Positions 42,483 through 50,295 of a stretch of 64,000 nucleotides of DNA are shown one piece after another; position 1 is the first letter of the stretch, and every line of letters starts with the position of its first letter. This DNA is from Streptomyces avermitilis MA-4680 = NBRC 14893 (GTDB taxonomy: Bacteria; Actinomycetota; Actinomycetes; Streptomycetales; Streptomycetaceae): contig NC_003155.5 in the NCBI RefSeq assembly GCF_000009765.2, positions 5,518,001-5,582,000 of the forward strand, given 5' to 3'. The notes under the pieces are model-generated. The model saw only the letters and a list, made by a program, of their open reading frames with translations. It had not been told where the DNA came from and made no database searches. A program made the position numbers and the translations under genes.

Positions 42483-42533
42483 AGTGCTCGGGTCCGTCCC
42501 GCAAGCGCTTCGGGGTCCGTCCAAGGAGGAGCC

Positions 42534-43136
42534 ATGACCCGCAAGCCCGCCCACCTCGCCGTCTACGACACCTTCGCCGACTGGGAGACGGGGCACACGA
42601 CCGCCCACCTCGCCCGCGCCGGATACGCGATCCGGACCGTCGGCCCCACCCGTGAGCCGGTCACCACCCTCGGCGGCATGCGCATCCAGCCCGACCTCGC
42701 GCTCGACGGCCTGCGCCCCGAGGACAGCTCCCTGCTGATCCTCACCGGCGCCGACCTGTGGGACTCCGGCGACGACCTCGCCCCCTTCGCCCGCACGGCC
42801 CGTGCCTTCCTCGACGCGGGGGTGCCCGTCGCCGCCATCTGCGGTGCGACCGCCGGGCTCGCCCGGGAGGGCCTGCTCGACGACCGCGACCACACCAGCG
42901 CCGTCTCCTTCTACCTCGCCGCCACCGGATACGGGGGCGGCGAGCGGTACGTGGACGCCGACGCCGTCACCGACGGCAACCTCGTCACCGCGGGGCCCAC
43001 CGAGCCCGTCGCCTTCGCACGCGAGGTGTTCCGCCTGCTCGGGGTGTACGAGGGGGAGGTGCTGGACGCCTGGTACCGGCTGTTCCACGACTCGGACGCG
43101 GCGGCGTACGCGGTCCTGGAGGAGGCCGCGCGGTGA
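42534..43136 (+). CDS. DJ-1/PfpI family protein
   Basis: A 200-residue protein of the glutamine-amidotransferase-like fold. The nucleophile elbow AAICGATAGLA contains C103 and an earlier strand gives LLILTGADLW. Family members include glyoxalase III-like, isonitrile hydratase-like and chaperone-like enzymes; this sequence does not decide. AAGGAGGAG lies just upstream of the ATG. The next gene's GTG overlaps its stop, giving a coupled pair with the MarR regulator. Both probably answer to the same reactive small molecule. Confidence 0.9.
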   Translation: MTRKPAHLAVYDTFADWETGHTTAHLARAGYAIRTVGPTREPVTTLGGMRIQPDLALDGLRPEDSSLLILTGADLWDSGDDLAPFARTARAFLDAGVPVAAICGATAGLAREGLLDDRDHTSAVSFYLAATGYGGGERYVDADAVTDGNLVTAGPTEPVAFAREVFRLLGVYEGEVLDAWYRLFHDSDAAAYAVLEEAAR

Positions 43137-43588
43137 GCCGGGAGCGCCAGGACCTCTTCAGCCGCGGTGCCCTCGCCGTCTTCCGGCTCAACGGCCAGTT
43201 CCTGGGCGTGGCGGAGGAGCTGGCCCGGCCCGCCGGGCTCACCGCCGCCTGGTGGCAGGTGCTCGGGGCGGTGCTCGGCGAGCCGCTGCCCGTGTCCGGG
43301 ATCGCCCGGGCCATGGGCATCACCCGGCAGAGCGTGCAGCGCATCGCCGACCTGCTGGTGGAGCGGGGACTCGCCGAGTACCGCCCCAACCCCGCCCACC
43401 GCCGCGCCAAGCTCCTCGCCCCGACGGAGGAGGGGCGCGCGGCCGTCGCCAGGATCGGTCCCGGTCACGCCGCCTTCGCCGGCCGGCTGGCGCAGGCCCT
43501 GGGCGACGCCGAGCTCGCCGAGGCCGTACGCGTGCTGGAACGGCTGTCGAACACGCTCGACGAGATCACGCCTGTTACGGAACCGTAG
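43133..43588 (+). CDS. MarR family transcriptional regulator
   Basis: A 151-residue winged-helix regulator. The recognition region reads VSGIARAMGITRQSVQRIADLLVERGLAEYRPNP with a following wing HRRAKLLAPTEEG, typical of MarR. Coupled by GTGA overlap to the DJ-1 gene. The dyad array 650 bp upstream at the operon promoter is the likely autoregulatory site, which would also cover the divergent aminotransferase. Confidence 0.93.
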   Translation: MSRERQDLFSRGALAVFRLNGQFLGVAEELARPAGLTAAWWQVLGAVLGEPLPVSGIARAMGITRQSVQRIADLLVERGLAEYRPNPAHRRAKLLAPTEEGRAAVARIGPGHAAFAGRLAQALGDAELAEAVRVLERLSNTLDEITPVTEP

Positions 43589-43677
43589 ACACCGCTCCGC
43601 CCACCCGCCCGTACGGCCGCACTATCCTCGGTCTGTTGCTGGCGTACGGGGGCACACCGGGGGAAGGCGGCGCGGCG

Positions 43678-45726
43678 GTGGAGAAGCTGGGAGCGGGGGA
43701 TCCGCAGCGTATCGGGGCATATCGGCTGCTGGCGCGGCTCGGGGCCGGCGGGATGGGGCAGGTGTATCTGGCCCGGTCCGACCGGGGACGTACCGTCGCC
43801 GTGAAGCTCGTACGGCAGCAGCTCGCCGAACAGGACGAGTTCCGGGCGCGGTTCCGGCAGGAGGTGCAGGCCGCGCGGCGCGTCGGCGGGCACTGGACCG
43901 CGCCCGTTCTGGACGCGGACACCGAGGCCGCCATCCCGTGGGTCGCCACCGGGTACGTCGCCGGGCCCACCCTCCAGACCGTCGTCGGGAGCGATCACGG
44001 CGCCCTGCCCGAGCGGTCCGTCCGGATCCTCGCGGCCGGGCTCGCCCACGCCTTGCAGGACATCCACGCCGCCGGACTGATCCACCGGGACCTCAAACCG
44101 TCCAACGTGCTCGTCACCATCGACGGGCCCCGGGTCATCGACTTCGGTATCGCCCGCGCCCTGGAGACCGTCACCGACGTGCGGGCTCAATCACACAGGA
44201 AACCGGCGCGCTCGTCGGTTCGCACCGGGTTTCATGGGCACCCCGAACAGGTGCGCGGCGACCGCGTCACACCCGCGTGCGACGTCTTCTGCCTGGGATC
44301 CGTCCTCGCGTACGCCGCCACCGGCGCCCTTCCCTTCGGGACCGCGAGCAGCGGGGTGCACGCCCTGATGTTCCGCATCGCCCAGGAGGAACCCGACCTG
44401 ACCGGCGTCCCCGAGGGGCTCGCCGATCTCGTACGGGAGTGTCTGCGCAAGGACCCGGCCGCGCGGCCGCCGCTGGAGCGGATCCTCGAGCGGACCGGCG
44501 CCGAGGACACCGTGGCGGACGGGCGGTCCCGGGACCCCTGGCTGCCGAGCGCCCTCGTCGCCCAACTGGGGCGCCACGCGGTGCGGTTGCTCGACGCGGA
44601 GGATCCGGAGACGGACGAGGAGCCGGAACGGGAGGGCGCTCCGACGGCGGGCGCTCCGACGGCGGGCGCTCCGACAGCGGGTGCTTCGGCCGGGGGTGCT
44701 TCGGCCGGGGGTGCTCCCGCCGCCCCCGCGGACACTCCCGTGTGGCCCGGCGCCGCCGCCGTGCTGTCCACTCCGGCGGCCGCTTCCGGCACCCCCGGCC
44801 CGCCCCACGCCCCGAAGCGGCCCGAGGTCTCCCCCGAGCACGGCCCCGCCTCCGACGCCGGCGCCCCGAACGGCGCCGTACCGCCCCCGCCCGGCAGCCC
44901 CGCCCCCGTGGACCGGCTGCCCACCCAGATCGTCGGCCCGGGCCGGACGGCCCCGCCGGCCGCCCCGCCCGCCTACGGCTATCCGCAGCAGCACCCGCAG
45001 CAGCACCCGCAGCCCTCCGCGTACGGCTATCCGCAGAACGCCGGCTGGGGCGGTGCCCCGGCGTACGGCGGGCCGGGGCTCGGCTCGACCCCGCCGTACG
45101 GGCCGGTCGTCGGCGCCCCCGGGCAGCAGGAGCCGCCGCGAAGAAGCGGGCGCTCCACGGCGGCGCTGGTCGTCGTCGCGCTGGTCGTCGCGCTCGGGGC
45201 GGGCGGTTCGGTGTACGCGCTGATGAAGGGCGGGGACAGCGGCACGACCAGTGACGGCAAGCCCTCGCCCGTCGGCTCCGCGTCCACGGACCCCGGCCCC
45301 GGCAGCTCCGACCCGTCCGACCCCGCCACCCCGTCCACCGGGGACCGCACCACGCGGTCGACCGCGGGCGGCGCGATCCCGGAGGGCTACCTCGGCACCT
45401 GGACGGACGGCATCGACAACTCCAACGGGCACAGCACCCGGCGCCTGGTCATCCGGCAGGGCGAGGTCGGCGACACTGTCCTGTCACTGACCGCGGACGG
45501 TCCGGCCGGCAGCGGCACGTACCACTGTGTCTTCAAGGCCGATCTGGCCGAGAAGCCGAGCGGTGACGGCCCGCTGGAGATCGGCCCGTCCACGGTGACC
45601 GTGGGCGAACCGGCCTCTTCCTGCACACCGGGCGACGCCTCCGAGATCACCCTCCTCCCGGACGGCAGCCTGCGCCGGGTGAAGAAGGGCACCAGCGAGG
45701 CGCTCACGTACACGAAGAGCGACTGA
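43678..45726 (+). CDS. Ser/Thr protein kinase with altered activation segment
   Basis: A 682-residue Hanks-type kinase. Catalytic residues are visible: glycine loop LGAGGMGQVY, K43, D138 in HRDLKPSN, D155 in DFG. Between DFG and PEQ the frame reads an atypical Arg/Ser/His-rich segment, while the two other frames of the same DNA encode SITQETGALVGS and PGFMG, the expected activation-loop sequence. Three small frame changes (about 44181, 44225 and 44242) cancel out. A Pro/Ala linker with GAPTA repeats, a GYPQ repeat region, one membrane helix (about 500-520) and an extracellular domain with two cysteines follow. The GTG start has GGGGAAGG upstream; TATCCT at 43623 is a candidate -10. Confidence 0.85.
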   Translation: MEKLGAGDPQRIGAYRLLARLGAGGMGQVYLARSDRGRTVAVKLVRQQLAEQDEFRARFRQEVQAARRVGGHWTAPVLDADTEAAIPWVATGYVAGPTLQTVVGSDHGALPERSVRILAAGLAHALQDIHAAGLIHRDLKPSNVLVTIDGPRVIDFGIARALETVTDVRAQSHRKPARSSVRTGFHGHPEQVRGDRVTPACDVFCLGSVLAYAATGALPFGTASSGVHALMFRIAQEEPDLTGVPEGLADLVRECLRKDPAARPPLERILERTGAEDTVADGRSRDPWLPSALVAQLGRHAVRLLDAEDPETDEEPEREGAPTAGAPTAGAPTAGASAGGASAGGAPAAPADTPVWPGAAAVLSTPAAASGTPGPPHAPKRPEVSPEHGPASDAGAPNGAVPPPPGSPAPVDRLPTQIVGPGRTAPPAAPPAYGYPQQHPQQHPQPSAYGYPQNAGWGGAPAYGGPGLGSTPPYGPVVGAPGQQEPPRRSGRSTAALVVVALVVALGAGGSVYALMKGGDSGTTSDGKPSPVGSASTDPGPGSSDPSDPATPSTGDRTTRSTAGGAIPEGYLGTWTDGIDNSNGHSTRRLVIRQGEVGDTVLSLTADGPAGSGTYHCVFKADLAEKPSGDGPLEIGPSTVTVGEPASSCTPGDASEITLLPDGSLRRVKKGTSEALTYTKSD

Positions 45727-45753
45727 GCCACCCGCACCGGGCCCGCCTCGCAG

Positions 45754-45865
45754 TCCGGCGCTCCCGCATGGCCCCTCACGGTCCGGTGCTGGCGTGCGGC
45801 CTCTCGTGGTCCGGTGCTGCCGTGCGGCCCCTCGCGGTCCGGCGCTACCGCGCCTCGGGTGGCCG
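45754..45865. repeat. 28-bp tandem repeats between convergent stops
   Basis: Units 45754-45781, 45782-45809 and 45810-45837 begin TCCGG(C/T)GCT; a fourth, degenerate copy from 45838 overlaps the stop codon of the SLATT gene. Confidence 0.85.
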
Positions 45866-46591
45866 CTGCCGAGGCATGTTCGGCCGGGTCCCGGGCGGCG
45901 GTGGCACGGCGAACCTCCCCGGCGCCACCCCGTCCATCCGCGCGGCTCCCGCCCCCACCGAATGCATCCCGAGCGGCGCGGAACCCGTCCGGAACTCCAC
46001 CATCCAGTCCGCCGTCTCCGCCCGCACCAGTTCCGTCACGTCCTCCGAGAACCGCCGCAGCACCCCCAGGCACCGCTCGGACGCCTCCCCGGCGGTCCCC
46101 TCGGCCGGCCCCAGCACCTCCCGCACGCTCTCCGACGCCCAGTCGAACTGGAGCGCCTGAAGCCGACGCTGCACCGCCTGCGCCGTGGCCACGTCCCGCA
46201 TCCACCCGGACGTCACGCCGAAGAACCGGTCCCCGGCCACGCACGCCACCCCGAGCAGCAGCGCCAGATACGCCCACGGCGTCGCCCCGCCGACGACCCC
46301 CGTGAGATCGAGCAGCGGCAGCGCGGCCCCGCACACGGCCCCCACCGCCGCACCGGTCCGCAGGGCCCGCGCGCCCCGCCGCTTCCACCTCCGGTCGGCG
46401 AGATACCAGGCGGCGGTGTCCAGCGCCCCACGCTCCACCCACCGGTACAGCTCGTCGAGCCGCTCCGCGGGCTCCCCCCAGTCGCCGAGCGGGAACGGCC
46501 GTCCCATGAGGTCACCCGACCGCAGCCCCGCGCCGCCGTCGCCCCGACCGTCCTGGGCCGACCCCTCGGGCTGCATCTCCGGCTGGCTCAC
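45845..46591 (-). CDS. SLATT-type two-helix membrane protein
   Basis: A 248-residue protein. LYRWVERGALDTAAWYLADR leads into two adjacent hydrophobic helices (about 85-135: VGAVCGAALPLLDLTG, then YLALLLGVACVAGDRFFG) and a long helical cytoplasmic region with ATAQAVQRRLQALQFDWASESVREVLG. This matches SLATT-family two-helix proteins, proposed elsewhere as pore-forming effectors beside nucleotide-signal sensors. No SMODS, SLOG or CBASS-type gene is near; the neighbours are a Ser/Thr kinase and ebfC-recR, so a housekeeping role is as likely. The GTG at 46591 follows TAGGGA by seven bases (leaderless). Confidence 0.75.
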   Translation of the reverse strand: MSQPEMQPEGSAQDGRGDGGAGLRSGDLMGRPFPLGDWGEPAERLDELYRWVERGALDTAAWYLADRRWKRRGARALRTGAAVGAVCGAALPLLDLTGVVGGATPWAYLALLLGVACVAGDRFFGVTSGWMRDVATAQAVQRRLQALQFDWASESVREVLGPAEGTAGEASERCLGVLRRFSEDVTELVRAETADWMVEFRTGSAPLGMHSVGAGAARMDGVAPGRFAVPPPPGTRPNMPRQRPPEAR

Positions 46592-46870
46592 CCGGCACTC
46601 CCTACTCAAGACCCAAAACTGTGTGACAGCCGCAGGACGGAAGCCTGCGTGACACCTGTGCTGAATGGTGCTGGATGGTGCTGAAGCGCAGCCCCTTTCC
46701 TACCGCCCAATGGGTGGCGATGACCCGGGTTTCGCCGCTTTTCCGCCCAGAAGAGGGCCTTGATCAGGTATAGGCCACGTGCTGATCTCACCCGAAAGAG
46801 TGCCGGGAAGAGTGCTGGAGCGATCGCCCCCATGACCACGTAGGCTCGTGCCAGGCGGCAAACCCGCCCT
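46592..46870. other. Divergent gap with no gene; ebfC promoter
   Basis: Nothing codes here convincingly. TAGGCT at 46841-46846 is a candidate -10 for ebfC. GGTGCTGAATGGTGCTGGAT-type short repeats lie around 46663-46692. A small stem CGCAGG/CCTGCG near 46635 superficially recalls SRP RNA but lacks its conserved loop. Confidence 0.4.
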
Positions 46871-46929
46871 GACAGCCGTACGGACAGCCGTGCGGACGTC
46901 GCACCGACAGTCGTACTGACAGCCGTATG
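46871..46929 (+). repeat. Five 11-12-bp GACAGCCGTACG repeats before ebfC
   Basis: Units at 46871, 46883, 46895, 46906 and 46918 run up to the ribosome site of ebfC. They would be in its mRNA leader. The spacing of about one helical turn also suits cooperative protein binding to DNA. Confidence 0.75.
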
Positions 46930-46944
46930 AACCAGGAGCTGATC

Positions 46945-47286
46945 GTGATTCCCGGTGGTGGCCAGCCCAATATGCAGCAGTTGCTCCAGCAGGCCCAGAA
47001 GATGCAGCAGGACCTTGCGAACGCGCAGGAGGAGCTGGCGCGTACCGAGGTCGAAGGCCAGGCGGGCGGCGGGCTGGTGAAGGCCACCGTCACCGGCTCC
47101 GGCGAGCTGCGGGCGCTCGTCATCGACCCGAAGGCGGTCGACCCGGAGGACACGGAGACCCTCGCGGACCTGGTCGTCGCGGCCGTGCAGGCGGCGAACG
47201 AGAACGCGCAGGCGCTCCAGCAGCAGAAGCTCGGCCCGCTCGCCCAGGGGCTGGGCGGCGGCGGCATCCCCGGCTTGCCCTTCTAA
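46945..47286 (+). CDS. ebfC: YbaB/EbfC nucleoid-associated protein
   Basis: A 113-residue DNA-binding protein with the family core MQQLLQQAQKMQQDLANAQEELA, GQAGGGLVKATVTGSGEL and the DPEDTETLADLV segment. EbfC proteins dimerise as tweezers and coat DNA, and are encoded with recR across bacteria. The GTG (46945) is preferred over the ATG 18 bases upstream because AGGAG is six bases before it and the protein then starts IPGGGQPNMQQ as in relatives. The recR gene follows after a repeat-filled gap. Confidence 0.93.
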   Translation: MIPGGGQPNMQQLLQQAQKMQQDLANAQEELARTEVEGQAGGGLVKATVTGSGELRALVIDPKAVDPEDTETLADLVVAAVQAANENAQALQQQKLGPLAQGLGGGGIPGLPF

Positions 47287-47310
47287 GACGGGCAGCGGCC
47301 AACTACCGTA

Positions 47311-47383
47311 CGTACTGAAGCACTCGTACTGAAGCATCCGTACAGAAGCAACTCGTACAGAAGCACCTCGTACGGAAGCACTC
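47311..47383 (+). repeat. Five 14-15-bp CGTACNGAAGCA repeats between ebfC and recR
   Basis: Units at 47311, 47325, 47339, 47354 and 47369 (14, 14, 15, 15 and 15 bp) fill the gap up to the recR ribosome site. Confidence 0.85.
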
Positions 47384-47398
47384 CAGGAAGGCAGTCCG

Positions 47399-47998
47399 TT
47401 GTACGAAGGCGTGGTCCAGGACCTCATCGACGAGCTGGGGCGGCTGCCCGGCGTCGGTCCCAAGAGCGCGCAGCGGATCGCCTTCCACATCCTTCAGGCC
47501 GAGCCGACGGACGTCCGCCGCCTCGCGCAGTGCCTGATGGAGGTCAAGGCGAAGGTCCGCTTCTGCGCGACCTGCGGGAACGTGGCGCAGGAAGAGCTGT
47601 GCAACATCTGCCGCGACCCGCGCCGCGACCTGTCCGTCATCTGCGTGGTCGAGGAGCCCAAGGACGTCGTCGCGATCGAGCGCACGCGCGAGTTCCGCGG
47701 CAAGTACCACGTGCTCGGCGGCGCGATCAGCCCGATCGAGGGTGTGGGGCCGGACGACCTGCGGATAAGGGAGCTGCTGGCGCGTCTCGCGGACGGCACG
47801 GTGACGGAGCTGATCCTGGCCACCGACCCGAACCTGGAGGGCGAGGCCACGGCGACGTATCTCGCCCGCATGATCAAGCCCATGGGCCTCAAGGTCACCC
47901 GCCTGGCCAGCGGCCTCCCTGTGGGTGGCGACCTGGAATACGCGGACGAGGTGACCCTCGGGCGCGCCTTCGAGGGGAGACGACTCCTAGATGTCTGA
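47399..47998 (+). CDS. recR: Recombination mediator RecR
   Basis: A 199-residue protein. The helix-hairpin-helix LGRLPGVGPKSAQRIAFHIL, the zinc finger CATCGNVAQEELCNIC, the Toprim domain starting VICVVEEPKDVVAIE with ATDPNLEGEATA, and the C-terminal Walker-like LASGLPVGGDLEYADEVTLGRA are all intact. RecR loads RecA at gaps with RecO and RecF. The start is a TTG with AGGAAGG upstream, giving the usual length. It overlaps the next gene by eight bases. Confidence 0.96.
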   Translation: MYEGVVQDLIDELGRLPGVGPKSAQRIAFHILQAEPTDVRRLAQCLMEVKAKVRFCATCGNVAQEELCNICRDPRRDLSVICVVEEPKDVVAIERTREFRGKYHVLGGAISPIEGVGPDDLRIRELLARLADGTVTELILATDPNLEGEATATYLARMIKPMGLKVTRLASGLPVGGDLEYADEVTLGRAFEGRRLLDV

Positions 47999-48650
47999 CG
48001 CCACGCTGCACAACACGACGCAGGACCCCGACGACTTCGCGGTCCAGATCGCGGATCAGGTGGAGAGCTTCCTCGTCGCCGTCACGGAAGTGGCGAAGGG
48101 CGACGAGCCGGACTCGGCCGTCCCCTTCCTCCTGCTGGAGGTCTCCCAGCTGCTGCTGGCCGGCGGCCGTCTCGGCGCGCACGAGGACATCGTCCCCGAC
48201 GAGCGTTACGAGCCGGACATGGGCCCGGAGCCGGACGTCGACGAACTCCGCGAGCGCCTGGCCACGATGCTGGATCCGGTGGACGTCTACTCGGAGGTCT
48301 TCGACCCGTACGAGCCGCGCAAGGCCCCGGTGCCGGCCCGCATCTCGGACGACCTGGCCGATGTGATCGCGGACCTGCGCCACGGCATGGCCCACTACCG
48401 CGCGGGCCGCACCACCGAGGCCCTGTGGTGGTGGCAGTTCTCGTACTTCTCGAACTGGGGCTCCACGGCGTCCGCGACGCTCCGCGCCCTCCAGTCCCTG
48501 GTCGCCCATGTCCGCCTCAACCAGCCCCTGGAGGAGCTGGACGGCCTGGACACCGACCAGGACCTCAGCGAGGACGCCCTCGCGGAGGAGGCGGGCCGGG
48601 TGATGGCGAGTGAGATCGCGGGCCCGCTGGGGTTGCGGACGGTCAGGTAG
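47991..48650 (+). CDS. DUF5063 family protein
   Basis: A 219-residue acidic helical protein. LRHGMAHYRAGRTTEALWWWQFSYFSNWGSTASATLRALQ is the strongly conserved core of DUF5063 (given here only by its borders LRHGMAHYRAG and ALWWWQFSYFSNWG). The family almost always follows recR in actinobacteria, as here with an eight-base overlap. Function unknown; co-translation implies a role tied to recombination or repair. Confidence 0.9.
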   Translation: MSDATLHNTTQDPDDFAVQIADQVESFLVAVTEVAKGDEPDSAVPFLLLEVSQLLLAGGRLGAHEDIVPDERYEPDMGPEPDVDELRERLATMLDPVDVYSEVFDPYEPRKAPVPARISDDLADVIADLRHGMAHYRAGRTTEALWWWQFSYFSNWGSTASATLRALQSLVAHVRLNQPLEELDGLDTDQDLSEDALAEEAGRVMASEIAGPLGLRTVR

Positions 48651-49002
48651 GAGGCCACTGCCTCACTTGAGGCCTTCTGAGGTCTTTTGGCGCCTTCTGG
48701 GGCCTTGAGGCGGGGCCGGAATGTGATGGCGGGCAACAGGAGTACGCGCACAGCCGCACCCCCATGCTTGAAAATTAAGTCACATCGCTTGCGTGTGACG
48801 CGGCGCACTTTCCGAGTACCGCTCCCGTGACGAGGGCAGATGCCGTCCTGGAGCGGCCGGAGATTCCCGGAGAAATCCGAGGGGATCGCTGTGTGAGCGG
48901 GACATCTCACCATGCGACATCTCGGCAGGGAATTTCGGCTGCTCGTTAGACTGAGCCGACCGCAGTTGTGCGGTGCAGAAACGGATTGAGCGAGGAGCGC
49001 AC
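48651..49002 (+). promoter_or_regulatory. ask upstream region: inverted repeat, -10 box, leader hairpin
   Basis: No gene in this 352-bp gap. It holds GTCACA-N9-TGTGAC (48779-48799) beside an unusually A-rich tract, TAGACT at 48947-48952 as candidate -10, and a 6-bp hairpin (48959-48974, loop GTTG) that would lie at the very 5' end of the ask message. No lysine riboswitch structure is recognisable. Confidence 0.5.
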
Positions 49003-50295
49003 GTGGGCCTTGTCGTGCAGAAGTACGGAGGCTCCTCCGTAGCCGATGCCGAAGGCATCAAGCGCGTCGCCAAGCGAATCGTGGAAGCGAAGAAGAACGG
49101 CCACCAGGTGGTCGTGGTCGTTTCCGCGATGGGCGACACGACGGACGAGCTGATCGATCTCGCCGAGCAGGTATCTCCGATGCCCAGCGGGCGAGAGTTC
49201 GACATGCTGCTGACCGCCGGAGAGCGGATCTCCATGGCCTTGCTGGCGATGGCGATCAAAAACCTGGGCCACAGCGCCCAGAGCTTCACCGGCAGCCAGG
49301 CAGGCGTCATCACCGACTCGGTCCACAACAAAGCGCGGATCATCGATGTCACGCCGGGCCGCATCCGGACCGCGCTCGACGAGGGCAACATCGCCATCGT
49401 CGCCGGGTTCCAGGGCGTCAGCCAGGACAAGAAGGACATCACCACGCTCGGCCGCGGCGGCTCCGACACGACCGCCGTCGCCCTTGCCGCCGCCCTCGAC
49501 GCCGAGGTCTGCGAGATCTACACCGACGTGGACGGCGTGTTCACCGCCGACCCGCGCGTGGTGAAGAAGGCGAAGAAGATCGACTGGATCGCCTTCGAGG
49601 ACATGCTGGAGCTCGCCGCCTCCGGCTCCAAGGTGCTGCTCCACCGCTGTGTGGAGTACGCCCGCCGTTACAACATCCCGATCCACGTGCGCTCGTCCTT
49701 CAGCGGACTTCAGGGCACCTGGGTCAGTAACACGCCACTCGTTCAAAAGGCACAGCAGCAAGGGGAACAGAAGGTGGAGCAGGCCATCATTTCCGGTGTC
49801 GCTCACGACACCTCAGAGGCCAAGGTCACGGTCGTCGGCGTCCCGGACAAGCCGGGCGAGGCCGCCTCGATCTTCCGCGCCATCGCCGATGCCGAAGTCA
49901 ACATCGACATGGTCGTGCAGAACGTGTCCGCCGCCTCCACGGGCCTGACGGACATCTCCTTCACGCTCCCGAAGACCGAGGGCCGCAAGGCCATCGACGC
50001 GCTGGAGAAGGCCAAGTCGGTCATCGGCTTCGACTCCCTGCGCTACGACGACCAGATCGGCAAGATCTCCCTGGTCGGCGCCGGCATGAAGACCAACCCG
50101 GGCGTGACCGCCGGGTTCTTCGAGGCGCTGTCCGACGCGGGCGTGAACATCGAGCTGATCTCGACCTCCGAGATCCGTATCTCGGTCGTCACGCGTGCCG
50201 ACGACGTCCCCGAGGCCGTCCGCGCCGTGCACACCGCCTTCGGGCTGGACTCCGACAGTGACGAGGCCGTGGTCTACGGGGGCACGGGCCGCTGA
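49003..50295 (+). CDS. ask: Aspartokinase
   Basis: A 430-residue enzyme making 4-phospho-aspartate, the entry to lysine, threonine, methionine and diaminopimelate. The kinase domain starts VVQKYGGSSVADAE and has AGFQGVSQD and GRGGSDTTAVALA; two C-terminal ACT domains (about 265-430) include VNIDMVVQNVS and GVNIELISTSEIRISVV for feedback binding. The GTG start with GAGGAG six bases upstream gives the normal N-terminus. The stop shares a base with the asd start (TGATG), so the first two steps are coupled. An internal start may yield a separate regulatory subunit. Confidence 0.97.
   Translation: MGLVVQKYGGSSVADAEGIKRVAKRIVEAKKNGHQVVVVVSAMGDTTDELIDLAEQVSPMPSGREFDMLLTAGERISMALLAMAIKNLGHSAQSFTGSQAGVITDSVHNKARIIDVTPGRIRTALDEGNIAIVAGFQGVSQDKKDITTLGRGGSDTTAVALAAALDAEVCEIYTDVDGVFTADPRVVKKAKKIDWIAFEDMLELAASGSKVLLHRCVEYARRYNIPIHVRSSFSGLQGTWVSNTPLVQKAQQQGEQKVEQAIISGVAHDTSEAKVTVVGVPDKPGEAASIFRAIADAEVNIDMVVQNVSAASTGLTDISFTLPKTEGRKAIDALEKAKSVIGFDSLRYDDQIGKISLVGAGMKTNPGVTAGFFEALSDAGVNIELISTSEIRISVVTRADDVPEAVRAVHTAFGLDSDSDEAVVYGGTGR
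49774..50295 (+). CDS. Internal in-frame start: possible aspartokinase beta subunit
   Basis: A GTG at 49774 within ask, preceded by AAGGGGAACAGAA, would yield a 173-residue product of the two ACT domains starting VEQAIISGVAHDTSEAKVTV. This is where the overlapping beta subunit of Corynebacterium and Bacillus aspartokinases begins, so an alpha2-beta2 enzyme is likely. Supported by position and ribosome site, not by direct evidence. Confidence 0.55.
   Translation: MEQAIISGVAHDTSEAKVTVVGVPDKPGEAASIFRAIADAEVNIDMVVQNVSAASTGLTDISFTLPKTEGRKAIDALEKAKSVIGFDSLRYDDQIGKISLVGAGMKTNPGVTAGFFEALSDAGVNIELISTSEIRISVVTRADDVPEAVRAVHTAFGLDSDSDEAVVYGGTGR

Noticed and set aside
46620..46660. SRP (4.5S-like) RNA near ebfC-recR
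   Set aside because: A GGAAG and a small stem are present, but the conserved SRP loop and long helix are missing.
48651..49002. Lysine riboswitch upstream of ask
   Set aside because: Only a short leader hairpin is visible; the length between the candidate -10 and the start (about 50 nt) is too short for the aptamer.
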